A DNA stretch of 64,000 nt. It comes from Pachyseris speciosa. Taxonomy: Eukaryota; Cnidaria; Anthozoa; Scleractinia; Pachyseridae. The stretch is taken from positions 327,501 to 391,500 of the forward strand of contig JAEMWC010000036.1 in assembly GCA_016490735.1 (NCBI GenBank), in the 5' to 3' direction. A program made the translations under genes and the position numbers. Shown here one piece after another: positions 45,122 through 56,729 of the stretch; position 1 is the stretch's first letter, and each line of letters begins with the position of its first letter. The notes under the pieces are model-generated. The model did not search any database, had not been told where the DNA came from, and worked only from the letters and a program-made list of their open reading frames with translations.

Positions 45122-48100
45122 CACATGTATTTGTCCTTCAGTCCTCGAAACACAGGAAAAACACAAACAGCCATCTACAAATCCACGTGTAATTTTCTGC
45201 CGACGACCAAGCGAACTGGATGTCATCGGAGTTTACTCCGAAGATGGCTGTAGATTATGGCGAACTTCTAACGAAAAGTATGTGTTACAGGAGAGGCTTA
45301 TTTCTTTGCCATGAGATTTGTGGATTTTCAAGGACATAAAAAAGAGAAAGAAGTAAACGGTTTGCATGACTGAACTGAAGGAATTGAGGACACGAGACAG
45401 ACTTGTATTTAACTCTTTATAGATGAATTCAATCTGAGAGAACACCATCTTAACGTGACATTAAGGACTCAAAATTTCCTTTATTAATTCACTACTAATA
45501 AAAATTGAACATGCATAAGGTTGTTAAACGAAGGTATGTAGTATAAACACTTGTCCTGTTTTATCCGTCGAATGAAAATTTAGGCAGATTTTTAGTTTAA
45601 GGCATGTTCGGGCCTGAAGTTTCTTCTTGCTCAAGACGAAAAACTAGACGGTTTGATTTTCAGCTATAAATTGGATCGGTTTATGCCATTTGACATTGTA
45701 TCAACGTTTAGGATATTTGTTTATAAAAGCTTCCTTAACATGAATAAGGGACAGTGTAAAGCAATAAGTATTGTTTTGATGCTCCTTTTAAGGTACATAG
45801 TAAGGGATACCATGCCACTAATTATGATAGACTTAGTCATAATAGGTTATTCTCCACCTCTGGTGACTAATTCAGTGACCATAATGTTTTGAAATGGAGA
45901 ATGTTGTAATACTCAGGCAAATGCAATAAAAGTCATATTAATATAACTCTTCAGGGCGTAGACTAACGGTGGTTAATAGAATCACTATACTAATAGAGAG
46001 TTCTTTGGAGTAAAAAGAATACAGCACAATAAAACAGCTGTCCGCTGAACTTTTTGCGAATGAGACAGACATTAATTTCATCTTATTCGTAGTTGAACAC
46101 TAACTTTGTGTATTTTTGTTTCTCAAATAATTCAAAGCAAAACATCATCGATTTTTGAACTATGTCAAGTCAAGTTAACACTTTCTTCGAACCATAGCTG
46201 CTAAATTTGATATACCTCAAGGGTCATAATCTCCATTCACGAACCCTGACCTCCCCTATAGCAAAGTTCCTACAACGAGGATGGCCCGTGACAAAAATCT
46301 CGAAAAACCATCATCTGAAAGAAAAAAAAAATCCAATTCTTGTGTTACCAAAGGTCGTTTATGAACCAGTACGCATGCATTTGGTCATGTAATCGATGCA
46401 TGAGAAAGGAACCGCGCGCGATTCACATTAGTTAACAATCATAAACGGACCAACGTTAGATCTCGGCAAAAGAATTAGCTATTTTTGTTTTATTTCTTCG
46501 TATCAAAAAAGCGTAACTTAAAAGGTTTTGATTTCAACTGATATTTTTTGGGCTACCCTGGTGGATCTCTAACTGAAATGCGGCGTCATCACAGTTTGAA
46601 AACGAAATGAAGAATTAAGAGAGAAAAAGACTCTGTTTTTCAAACAAATGGTTTTGCAAGGGATCGGTGAATATTAGTCGTCCACTGAATGAAATTGAAC
46701 TGCAGTTGAAGTTGATTTTTATTTTGACGCGATGTTAAATACAGAATTACCTGACCCTCAGGCAGCATAGCTAATCTAGGCGGGCCACGAAATAAGGAAA
46801 GGTGAAAGACCGCTAAAACGGAATATGTTTATAAGAAAATAAGGTTGAGATTGAAACGGGAACAACGTTGAGACAAACACGAAAAGAAAACGCTACGAAA
46901 TCATTAAACTATCAAGGCGAGTTCATGGATTGAAATGCTGCCTTGTGCGCTCTCCTTATTGCCACAGTTCGGTTGACTGGTTCTTGTTTTTGTTGTTGTT
47001 GTTGTTTTTTTTAATACTGCTTTTATTAAATACCTTGATATTTTATTAGCCCTCCCCCTTCCCACTAAAAAATTACTTCAGAAACGTGATACTTTCTTTC
47101 AGCTTAACTTGGCCTGGTATGTAATGGTTTGGTGGTTTTGACATCAAGGGCAAAGTTTCCGCTTCAGATTTTTTTCACATCACCATGCCTTGTCAGATCA
47201 TTAAACACGAATCACTGAACGCATGAAACATTGTTTTCAAAACATAAGAAGTTAAGATTGTGGTTTTAAATTCAGGCTCTTATCTTTCCCGAGAAATTCC
47301 GTTTGAAAACAAAATGCCAACTTTCAATTCAATCACTATCATCCCCAAAACCTTTAATTAACTTAGGTTATCAATTTTTAGTTTTACACTTCCACTTTTA
47401 CAATCCACTCATGACTTATAGTATGCGCGAATGAAAGGAAGAGGTTGGCAGGATCTGTATCGATTGAGGTTTTTCGGCGTCATATCAGTAACGTGTATAC
47501 ATTCAAGAGCGTGTGTATTTTTAATTGAAAATGGCTATCGAAACTTATCTTTGTGAAGTTTTATTGAGGTGGTTGACACTGGTTTCCAACACTATCCAGG
47601 ACGTTTACTTTGATGAGAATACCCCACAAATTAATGTGAATTATAAGTTTAATTTGTTTTTTCAAAGTGCATAGAGGGTATTGATTGAAAACACAAGCCT
47701 TTCTGTTTGACAAACTATATGTAAATGTTCGTACTAAGTTATCAGTCATACATAATAGATTACTATACTCCTCTGTTGTTCACAAACCATAGGTAAATTT
47801 CCGAAGATATTCATATATAATTAAGCAGGAATGCGTCGACAGTCTTTTAGCGGCAGAGCGGAATTTGCTGTATACTTAAGTAATCTAAGTGTTTTTGTTT
47901 TTTAAATCATTTCTTTCATCGGGCATTCAGATACTTCTTTAGCTTTAGAGCTATTCCTCTTGAAGAATGGATAAGACCAGTTATTTCCTTTCGCTCAGAT
48001 ATGGATTGAGTTAAATGTGTTCGATAGCCTTTAAATTGAAACCGAATTAGTTGAGAGGATTCCTCACAACTGTTTAGAGACAGTCTCAGTGAGAACTTCA

Positions 48101-48200
48101 ATTTTCTAGGAGGCCTTAACTCTAATGTCAATTTTCACGTTCATGACAATTATTTAACGTCTCCATTTTCAACGCGAACTGTTCAAAAAAATTAAATTCT

Positions 48201-49106
48201 GCTTTTTGCTGGACATTAAACTGTCCTTCAACCGCTCTTGGTTATAATGTTTTGTATAATAACAGTCCTGTCTCAAAGAGAAAGTTGCTAAGCTGACAGA
48301 GATCGATCGACAAAGAGCACTTACGTAAATCTGCAAATGGATTCAAAGTGTATTACAGTACCGTGAGTTCGTTTTTAACCAAGGTACACCTCTGGGTAGG
48401 TTCAACTGATTCGAGTTTTGATTTTAACACCTTCTCCCGAAAAAAAAAATGAATTGATGAATTTCTGCCATAGATATAAGAACTTTGGGAAACCGTTTAA
48501 CACAGCAGTTGTAAAGACATTCAAGGCAAAAAGATCGTATCATTTACGACTAGGGAAGGATTCACGAGCCGTACAACGTTACTAAGGTATTTTGCGTTAG
48601 GTTTACCTTACATAAAAACAATAGCAACCGAATGGGAATGAGCCTAAAGTTGGGTCGTAATATAGGGAAACACGAATCAATTGAAAATGTCTTGTCTAAG
48701 CTAAATTTTCTTGAATCGATAAATACGAGATAGCTATTCTAAGAAAGTTTTCAACACGCGTTTCAAACTTTATTACATCATAGTAAATTCATTCAGATCG
48801 CCTCAAGATAGTTTCAACTGATTTAGGGTTTGATTTTCACACCTGCTTTTAGAGACTGATCAATGTGTTTATGCCATGCATTTCAACATGATGATAACTT
48901 TAGGAAACTGTTTAAAACAGCAGAAAACTCCGGGCAAAAAGATCGTCTTAGTTACGACTAAAGAAGGATTCACGAGCCGTACAACATCATAACATCGGTA
49001 AACACGCGAAATAGAGATTTTAAGGACTCGAGCTCTTTTCAAAAACAAAAGAAGCCGAATGGGATAACAAAGGAGTCAATAGTTGGGTTGTAATACAGAG
49101 AAAATA
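48201..49106. other. Spacer between units 5 and 6
   Basis: Contains the GATCGATCGACAAAG word also seen at 27.5 and 27.8 kb. A block GGATTCACGAGCCGTACAAC occurs twice (about 48557 and 48967), so it is itself partly duplicated. No gene seen. Confidence 0.5.
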
Positions 49107-49345
49107 CGCATCCACTTAAAAACACGTATCCTTAAAAATGGCACGGTTTGTCCAAAGAAAGAACTTCTTCCACCAATTTTGAGCGCTAGCTACTCGTTCC
49201 TACCATAATGTTTAACAGTCCTGTGACCTGTTTAGGTGGGCTGCAAGATGCTGTGGTAAATTTAAAGCCCTTGACGCATTGAATCGTTTTTGTTATTCAA
49301 CCACACAATCCCGCTACGCCGGACGCCATGCCGAGTCGATCCAAG
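49107..49345. repeat. Dispersed repeat shared with 2741-2980
   Basis: Partner of the block at 2741-2980. Here it lies just upstream of gene copy 6. Confidence 0.65.
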
Positions 49346-49579
49346 TTGTAAGCTTCTTAAGCTTAAGTATCTGTTCCTTACTACGCAAGCTTGAAGAAAC
49401 GAGCGACCAATGAGAGACCCGTTTAGGTTACGATTTTCATTGGTAGTTTCAACAATACAAACGAACAAAAGCAAAACAGAATACTAACATGGGGCTGAAC
49501 TCAAAGCATGCGCAGGTCCCGACCGCTGGACAAGGGGAATGAAAACACTGGGTACTCCGCGCAACAAGCGAAAAGCAAG

Positions 49580-49963
49580 ATGGAGGGCATTTGCAAAGTT
49601 ACTGGAGGTGGTGTGAACATACCTAAAAAAGCAAAAAAGCATATTATAGCAAGACATTTCAAACGAAGAAAAAATGATAAACGGGATCCCAAGCGAGCTT
49701 TCTTTAGAAAATTGACTCCAGACCAACTGTTTGATAAAGTTAACAATGTGTTTCGCAACGGCTTGCAGCCATACGAAAGAAGTGGTAACCGCTACGTATA
49801 CTACTTGGAATTTTCTTCTCTTGTTGGATTTTTCCCATATCGAAGCCGAAGCCATGGTCCTGTCTTCACTTCCATTGTAAAAGTGGTGTGCAGCTATATC
49901 GTCTGCCAGTACTGCTCTAAGCACCGTCCTAGCCATGTGGTTACCATTTATCCATGGATGTAA
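49580..49963 (+). CDS. Small BECR-like nuclease-family gene, copy 6 (divergent)
   Basis: 127 codons from M-E-G-I-C-K-V, the start that aligns without gaps to the other copies. An ATG 24 codons upstream (49508) is in frame, but the extension has no counterpart elsewhere in the family. This is the most diverged member: the N-terminal cysteines C3 and C11 are gone and the segment before H21 is lysine-rich (K-K-A-K-K). Yet H21, R25, H26, F27, T-P-D-Q-L-F, N-G-L-Q-P-x-E-R-S-G, G-F-F-P-Y-R and V-V-T-I-Y-P remain. Retention of these residues in a diverged copy is the best evidence that they matter. The stop after W-M is normal. Confidence 0.68.
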   Translation: MEGICKVTGGGVNIPKKAKKHIIARHFKRRKNDKRDPKRAFFRKLTPDQLFDKVNNVFRNGLQPYERSGNRYVYYLEFSSLVGFFPYRSRSHGPVFTSIVKVVCSYIVCQYCSKHRPSHVVTIYPWM

Positions 49964-50871
49964 AAACAAAATTGACTATAAACGTGTCTTGGCAACTGTG
50001 TTTCGGCGTCCTTATTCCTCGAAACACAAATACCACACATTCTACAAGTCCAGCTGGAATTTTCCGCCACCTCACGAAATCCAAGACCAAGCGACATTAG
50101 ATATGTTGTAGCTGGTTTTAAAGAAAACTGTTAATAACTGAAACTAAAGGAACTGAGAACAAGAGATAGTAGAGGCACCAAACAGTTAATAGATGTAATT
50201 CCTTTAGACAGAGCACGATATAATATAGGGAGTTTCGAAATTTATCTCAAAATCCAACCAATAAATAAACTGGAGATGCGTAAAATTGTTTAAAAAGGTA
50301 GTCAGTAAACACTTGTACTATTTAAAAATCACTATGCCTTCTTTTCTTGTTGTTGAAGACGAAAAATAGACGGTTTGCTTTTCTCATGTGAACTGAGTAA
50401 ATATGCCCTTAACAGTAACATCATTTTCAGGGACAACCAACGACAAGTTTCGGTAGATATCTGCTCGGAGGAAAGTAGTTCGCCTTAGGCTTTCGGCGTC
50501 GATTAAAGAGTGCAATCTGATTTTCGTAACTGAAACGTGGCCTAAAAGATTCCCAATTGTGAAATCATAGCCCCTGATGTTTTTCGAAAGGTAGTAATTG
50601 CTCTTTTTTGCAGTCAAAAACGGCAGCCAGCATTTTCGGAAAGAAAATACTTCCCTAGAAAGTTTGTGGAAGGTTTATTTTAGTTTGAATTTTCTCAAAG
50701 AACGATTTTGTTCCCTAACATTTCGGGGGAATTAAAATATTTCAGCTAGGGAATCTGAACAGATGAACTTCAGTTCTAGCTTATGAATAATAATCACTTT
50801 ATTTAAGTCTCAAATGTATTTAGCCGAACACGGATGCTCTACTAATTGGGGAGACTAAATCAAATCAACTC

Positions 50872-50961
50872 TAAATAAATCACATGAAATCAAATGTTGG
50901 TTTTTGGGGAGAGGGGAAAACCGGAGTAGCCGGAGAAAAACCTCTCGGAGCAGAGTAGAGA
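50872..50961 (-). mobile_element. Truncated SINE, body and tail only
   Basis: Same body as the complete SINE (GAGAGGGGAAAACCGGAGTA...AACCTCTCGGAGCAGAG on the plus strand) without the tRNA-like head. Confidence 0.65.
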
Positions 50962-51005
50962 AAACACCACTTTAAACAGACTTCAAACACCATAAGATAC
51001 TTAAA

Positions 51006-51290
51006 TAAAACAAAATAAATAATTAACCTTTATTTAACCTTTATTTAGGGTAACACCTATTACTATGAAAGTATTCTCCCTAGTGGCCCTCTATAAATCA
51101 AATCAAATCAAATCAGATGTTGATTTTTGGCGAGAGGGGAAAACCGGAGTACCCGGAGAAAAACCTCTCGGAGCAGAGTAGAGAGCCAACAAACTCAGCC
51201 CACTTATGACGCCGAGTCCGGGAATCAAACCCGGGACACATTGGGGGAAGGCGAGCGCTCTATACACCACTGCGCCAACCCTACTCCCCC
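51006..51290 (-). mobile_element. Complete tRNA-derived SINE with TSD
   Basis: Minus strand: a tRNA-like head with A-box-like TGGCGCAGTGG and B-box-like GGTTTGATTCC, a body with CTCCGGGTACTCCGG, then a TGATT-repeat tail region. ACTTAAA flanks both sides (50999-51005 and 51291-51297). Unit 3 has the uninterrupted site near 30893. Confidence 0.8.
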
Positions 51291-51354
51291 ACTTAAAAAT
51301 GCCTTTCTACAGCTTTTGGCTGATTTGGCTCGTTGGGTACCCCTGAGTAGTATG

Positions 51355-52005
51355 CGTAGGTTCTGTAGTTGTGGAGTTAGTGTAGTTGATCTATTTGCTG
51401 TGGTTACTACAGTTGCTGCACTTGGTGTAGTGGCTGTAGTGTATTTACCGCTGCAGTAGCTTTGTAGTCGATGTAGCTGATGTAGATTGTGTACTTGATG
51501 TAGCTGCACGAGTTGATGTGGTTGGTGTAGTTGGTGCAAAGGGTGTAGTTGCTGTGTTAGTATCGTTGCTGCAGCTGGTCTAGTTGCTGTAGTTGGTGCA
51601 GTTGGTGTACTTGGTTTGGTTGATGCATTGGGTGCAGTTTGTGAAGATGGTGTAGTCGGTTTGGTTGGTGAAGTTGGTATAGACGATGTAATTGCTGTAT
51701 TTGGCGCAGTTGGTGTAGTTGGTTTCCTTAATGCAGTTGGTGTAGATGCTGTAGTTAGTGTGGTTGCTGTAGTCTGTGTAGTTGCTGTAATTGGTGTGTT
51801 CGTGCAGATGGTGAAGGTGGTTTAGGTGGTGTAGTTGCTGTTGTGTATGTACCGGCCGTATAGTGGCTATTTTTGGTCTGCATGGTGTTGATGTTGTAGT
51901 TGGTGTAGTAATTGGAGTAGTTGCTGTAATTGTTAGTTAGTTTAGTTGGTGTTGTCACTGTAGTTGCTTTTGCTGTTCGTGTAGCTGGTGTAGTATTAAG
52001 TATAA
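51355..52005. repeat. G/T-rich nonamer array 6
   Basis: Shorter array of the same nonamer, followed by the standard AGTATAAAACAG flank. Confidence 0.85.
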
Positions 52006-52389
52006 AACAGTTGCGAAAAAAGAATTCTCAGCACCTTGCACAAGTTCAGTATTGGCAACGTAAACATCGTGCTTGCAAGCGAATACAGTACTATCCGGTC
52101 AGGAGCCCCAATTTTAAAACGGATATTTTAGTTGATGACCAGGAGCACTCCTTGTTTATTTACCAGAGTCGAACACTATTTTTCTATTAATATGAATCTA
52201 GACACGGAAACACCACTTAGTAGTTTAATTTCATCGAGGAGGCTTCATAATTTATGTACAGAGGGGCTATGATGATTTTGTGGCCGGGGGAGGGTGTTAC
52301 GATTTTTCAGCAGTAGGTTCTGATTTGGCAAGGTATAAAGGAGGACCATAAAAAAATCACTTGCTGAATCTGTACAAAACAATTCCTCA

Positions 52390-53940
52390 TACTATTGTAT
52401 GTATTCTTTGGCAACTCATTTTAATGAAAATGAGCTCACTTTATAGTCGCTTGATCTCTTAAAACTGAGTTTCGTTTCTAAATTCCGTTTTTCAATCGTA
52501 ACTAGTAACACAAAAGGTTTTAATGATCAGTGTGATGGAAGTGGTGATAAAGCTAGGCTCAGTTTAGAGCAAAACTTGACGCACTAGTCCACTTCAAGCG
52601 CTGCGCCTTTTCTTTGCCGGTGATGGTGCAAGTTCACTATTACCTCCAACACTCTCACTCACACTCTCACACTCACTCTTACACACCATAATTCCTTTAC
52701 TTTCACTACACCATGTTTCTCCCACAGTGGACAGTGTCTTCCCCATCACTTTCAGAATCATCGTTGGAAATGGATTCGTTAGTTCTAAAAGGCGCTGATC
52801 TGTCACTGTCATTGCCACTAATTAATCCCTGTCCTCTAACTTCTAGTAAATGACTCGTTATTGGCGCTATCTTTCCGCTTTAGTTTTAACGTCTGGACGA
52901 GAATGATTTTTCAAGTAGGTGTCAAGTTAAAAATCATAAAGAGATTTCAACCCTCCAGTAAGAAGTAACTCTTCCCAGTTGTAATGCTCACAGTATTTCG
53001 ATGTGACCATCCCTGAAAAACGTTTGAATGGCATATGCTAGATTGGAAAGACTAGGCGCATTTGCATGGAATCTTAAAATGATTTATTGGCTAACCAAAC
53101 AGCCATTTTTTAAATATTGTTTACATGATAAAATCACTGTATTCCCTAAACCCATGCAGTGAATATCAGTTGTATTGATCCTTTTAATATCAAAAGAATT
53201 ATCGAATATGTCATGAAATTTCAGATTTTTGAGACCTGACAAGTACTTGTGCCAATGATTTTAGGAGGTATCAAAGTTAAACAGAGTGGTGATCAGAAAA
53301 GAGGGTCGTGGTTTTTGCTATGGTTTGTAGGGTGTCTCATAGGTAGGGCCAGAAAAAATTCCGTTAGAACATCAAGACCGGAGGGGCTCCCAAACGTGCA
53401 AGGGAAAAATGGAAATCATTATAGCTCCCCCTCCCCCCCCCCTTAGAACAGCCTTAGTAAACTTATTGAGTATTGCAACACACACACTTTTATACCTAAG
53501 CCAAAAATTTGCAACCGCCCTTAGAGTCAATTCCACCACATGTATTCTTTAACAATCTTTGAAGCTTTTTTAGTATCATAAAAAATTCTTTGTCTTGGGC
53601 CATTTCAGCTTCAATAGAAACTAAATGCAAACTTTGGTGTTTGTTAATGAAATAAAGGTCACTTCTGAAGATGCATGTTGTAGCATACAAGTTTTTAAGA
53701 GAAATGCATTTTATGGAAATGTTTCTCACCGCAGTTTGTGTTTTGTTCTTTTGAAACTTTTGTAGTCTTAGCTGTCCCACCCACCTTCTTCCAGCCGGAT
53801 AGCTATGATTTCTTCGTTATAACTAATCATTATGTCCTTATGTTTGCAATTTTATTTGTGAGATGGACCTCTAGCACGTAAGTTGTAGTTTGTTTCAATG
53901 AAGTGATCCATACATTTTGCATAGTGGAATATGTATGGAT
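52390..53940. repeat. Tail block shared with 33960-35940
   Basis: Ordered similarity to the tail of unit 3, for example GATCAGTGTGATGGAAGTGGTG and GGAGGTATCAAAGTTAAACAG. The unit 3 version has an extra stretch of about 500 bp near 34970-35460. Short frames on either strand are not conserved between the two. Confidence 0.75.
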
Positions 53941-54733
53941 TTAGTAACAGCCTTTCCCCAGGTACCAAATGTTGCTGCCAACCGGGTTACTGCGGTTTAG
54001 TTCTTGTAGAATTATGAGTTAGTGTGGAAGTCTTATTTTCAGTTTTCTTCTTTACGTTTATGCGCATGCATTTGCCTTTTGAAGCTATGTCATCAAAGTA
54101 TTTGGCGCGCTCCCGCGGTCTCCCCTCCACCCTCCCCCCCACACACGCCCCCCACCCTATCTCCCACCTCCTCCCCAAGCTTCCCAGCATTCCACGCGAG
54201 ATATCACTTCTACCCAGTCGCGCCCATCTTGTATTAAAAGTGGACGCGATTCATATCTATGTGGCTGGCTGTCGTAGGAATTTGTAGTTAGGTTACCCCT
54301 CAGACGATCATGGGCTCTCTCAGGCAGGAATTGAAACAAGACTATCGCCTATTGGTGAGTCAGAGCTAGCACGAAGCTGCGACGCCCCCGCTTTCCACCC
54401 TATAAGAGGATCATGAGCATTTAAAACAGATTCCTTTTTTGTTCTCTTTTGCCAGGTTGATGATGCAAGTTAATGGTGGTGATAAGTGGAGCTGAAACTG
54501 ATCCATTCAACCAAGATCGCTCGTCGTCTGTTTGTAGCCGAACCTAATGCATTCAATTAAGTACATGAAACGTTCGGCGTCTCAATCAATTGAGGACGAC
54601 GGCTATTTTAACTTGGAAGGGCTCAGCCATTCTTTTCGCCTGGATGGGACGGGAATTTCGACTGGCTTTGTTTCAGACACCGAACCTAAACGTATGAATT
54701 AGTTTTACTCAGAACTGTGGAACTGAAACTTAT
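53941..54733. other. Non-coding spacer
   Basis: A pyrimidine-rich patch (CCCC/ACAC) at 54118-54185 and otherwise nothing supportable. Confidence 0.5.
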
Positions 54734-54734
54734 G

Positions 54735-55293
54735 CACCTATCAATGATAATCCCGAAGAGGGGTGGGGATACGGGATGGGGTGGTGACATTTCCTGCTCT
54801 GGGTGGGGAATTCTGACAAACTTTGGCCCCAAAATGGGGAAACTTGAAAACTGAAGAAGTATTCAGCAAAGACCGTTTCCTAAGCTTGGACTTTGCCATC
54901 ATGACGGTAAAATACACGATGCGATGACCGACATAGCAGAGCCCGGATACAAGTGACTTGCCATCATGAAAATACCCAAACGTCCCCATCAGGCATTAAC
55001 AAGATGGAGGAAAGAAAGGTAAGGAAAATTGCCCAATCTATAAAAGTTACTGTAAACCACTGGTTTCTTCCAGTGTTCTTTCATTCCTGTCGTTAAATGA
55101 AAAAACGACCCGGAGAGCATTTACAGGTCAACTTCTTGGATCTTAATCCCTACAGTAGGGAACTTTCAACTCGAAACTTTACCCTAGGGTGGGGAGATTT
55201 GACACAAAATTTGCATAATGCAAATTTTGTGTGTAGATCAAAGTCCCCTCCCCATCCCACATCCTAACCCCTTGGGACTAACATTGATAGGTG
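54735..55293. mobile_element. Inverted-repeat element, CACCTATCAATG ends
   Basis: CACCTATCAATG at 54735-54746 is inverted at 55282-55293, with diverged G-rich arms (GGGGTGGGGATACGGGATGGGG against its inverse) inside. A related right end occurs at about 55790-55870. No transposase; MITE-like. Confidence 0.65.
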
Positions 55294-56475
55294 TATTATG
55301 TAATTTATGTCTGTCTGTTCTCTTTGAGCATTAATTTGGCCATAATCTTAAAATGCACTTGCAGGTTTATCTCTGGTAGTTTGCTAGATAGGGAAGTGAT
55401 ATGGCCTTTGAAAACAATTCCCTGGGTGAGGATTTTGACACGATGCCTTTCTCTGTGGTAGAGAGTTTGATATTGCTGCCATTTTGGAGGAGCTTTAAGT
55501 TTTGCCATTATAGACTTTGTACTTTTGCATGCTCTACCACTATCAACTGTGCTTTGACAACCAAAAGCAAGGTAAATATTAGTTTTCTTCCATGAGATAT
55601 TGCTTATGTAGATTTCATTTCAATCTTTGAATGAATCATCAGATATGGGTTAATTTGCGAGTAATGTTTTAACTTTCCTCTCTATGTGTAAAATACAGAC
55701 TGAATAAACATGTCTACTGTGCAATTAATTTTAGCCCAAGGCAGGAATTTGACATTCCTTTAAGATCTGAGGGTAGGAAATTTGATTCTGGCATCCATGA
55801 AAATGCCAATTTCCCCAGGGTCTGTCCCCGTCCCACCCACCCTGGGGCTTAACATTGCTAGATGCATAAAGTGCAGTGTTTATTTCAATAATTTGAACAG
55901 CTTACTTTGTTCAGCTTTTTTTCAACAAGTTAGAATATGCTTGCATCCAGTAGGATATTTTGGGTTCACTCTTAACCCAAGAATTCTTCTTCTGTGAAAA
56001 ACATCAGGCCTAGTTTGCCTTCAGATTACTGGCAATCAGATTAAAAAAAAAACTATCCTTGATTGGCCCTGTAAAAGATATCAAAACTTTTAAGTTTGGT
56101 TTTAGGCTTGTTCTCATCACTGTTCTACTTTATATTTGTTGTTCTATCATACTTGATGACAGAATTTGCTCGTGCATATTTGAGTCATGCTCTGTTTAAT
56201 GATTACCATATTTACATTTCTGTATACGAGTAAGAAGTGATATTTCATAATGTAAGCAAGAGAGACTTCTAAATCCATGCAGCTGTTCTTGTGTAAAGCT
56301 TGACTGCTTATTAAGCTTAAGCTTTCTGTTATCACTAATTTGACTTTGATGATTGCTGTTATAAACTTTTTATAATGAACGTACTAATCAACATCTGGGG
56401 AAGGAACATAATTGCTGAGAGGTGTCAGTAAAGGGGAATGTGTTGTTCTTTGCAAGTTTCATTCTTACATAATTT
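55294..56475. other. Non-coding stretch with one element end
   Basis: The segment 55790-55870 matches the right end of the preceding element family. A left partner was not found. No gene seen. Confidence 0.5.
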
Positions 56476-56729
56476 TTAAAGTCCCGTTCAAACGGTCATG
56501 ATAGCTGATGATAGTTGATGATAGTTTCAACTATCATTTACTATCATTGACTATCATGTCTGTGTTCAAGGGTAAAAGCTATCATCAACTATTGTTTTAA
56601 ATTTGAACATGTCCAAACTGCATGATAGTTGATGTTAGTCAGTGATAGTGCATCATGATAGTCCGTGTTCAAACATGCATGATAGTTAAAGCTATCATCG
56701 ACTATCATTACCGTTTGAACGGAGCTTAA
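56476..56729. mobile_element. TTAA-flanked MITE with ATGATAGTTG repeats
   Basis: TTAA at both ends; terminal repeats of CCGTTCAAACGG type in opposite orientation. The inside is made of many ATGATAGTTGATG/CAACTATCAT words in both orientations. A TTAA target site suits piggyBac-type mobilisation. Confidence 0.75.

Larger units (their letters stand above)
43521..48200. repeat. Direct duplication, second copy (unit 5)
   Basis: Counterpart of 38226-43520. Relative to that copy it has a 273-bp ribozyme-bearing insertion (43927-44199), lacks the 40442-41747 segment, and has extra blocks at about 46455-46880 and 47395-47570. Confidence 0.85.
50430..51343. mobile_element. Terminal-inverted-repeat insertion with nested SINEs
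   Basis: Unit 6 copy of the element at 30510-30944. It begins GGACAACCAACGACAAG and ends CTCGTTGGGTACCC. Its extra length comes from two SINE-type insertions. Immediately after it, the G/T array begins, so the flank present in unit 3 has been deleted here. Confidence 0.65.

Noticed and set aside
12612..49963. Bacterial contamination as the source of the nuclease-like genes
   Set aside because: The copies lie within eukaryotic repeats, SINEs and spliced neighbours, share AT-rich local composition, and have no bacterial operon context.
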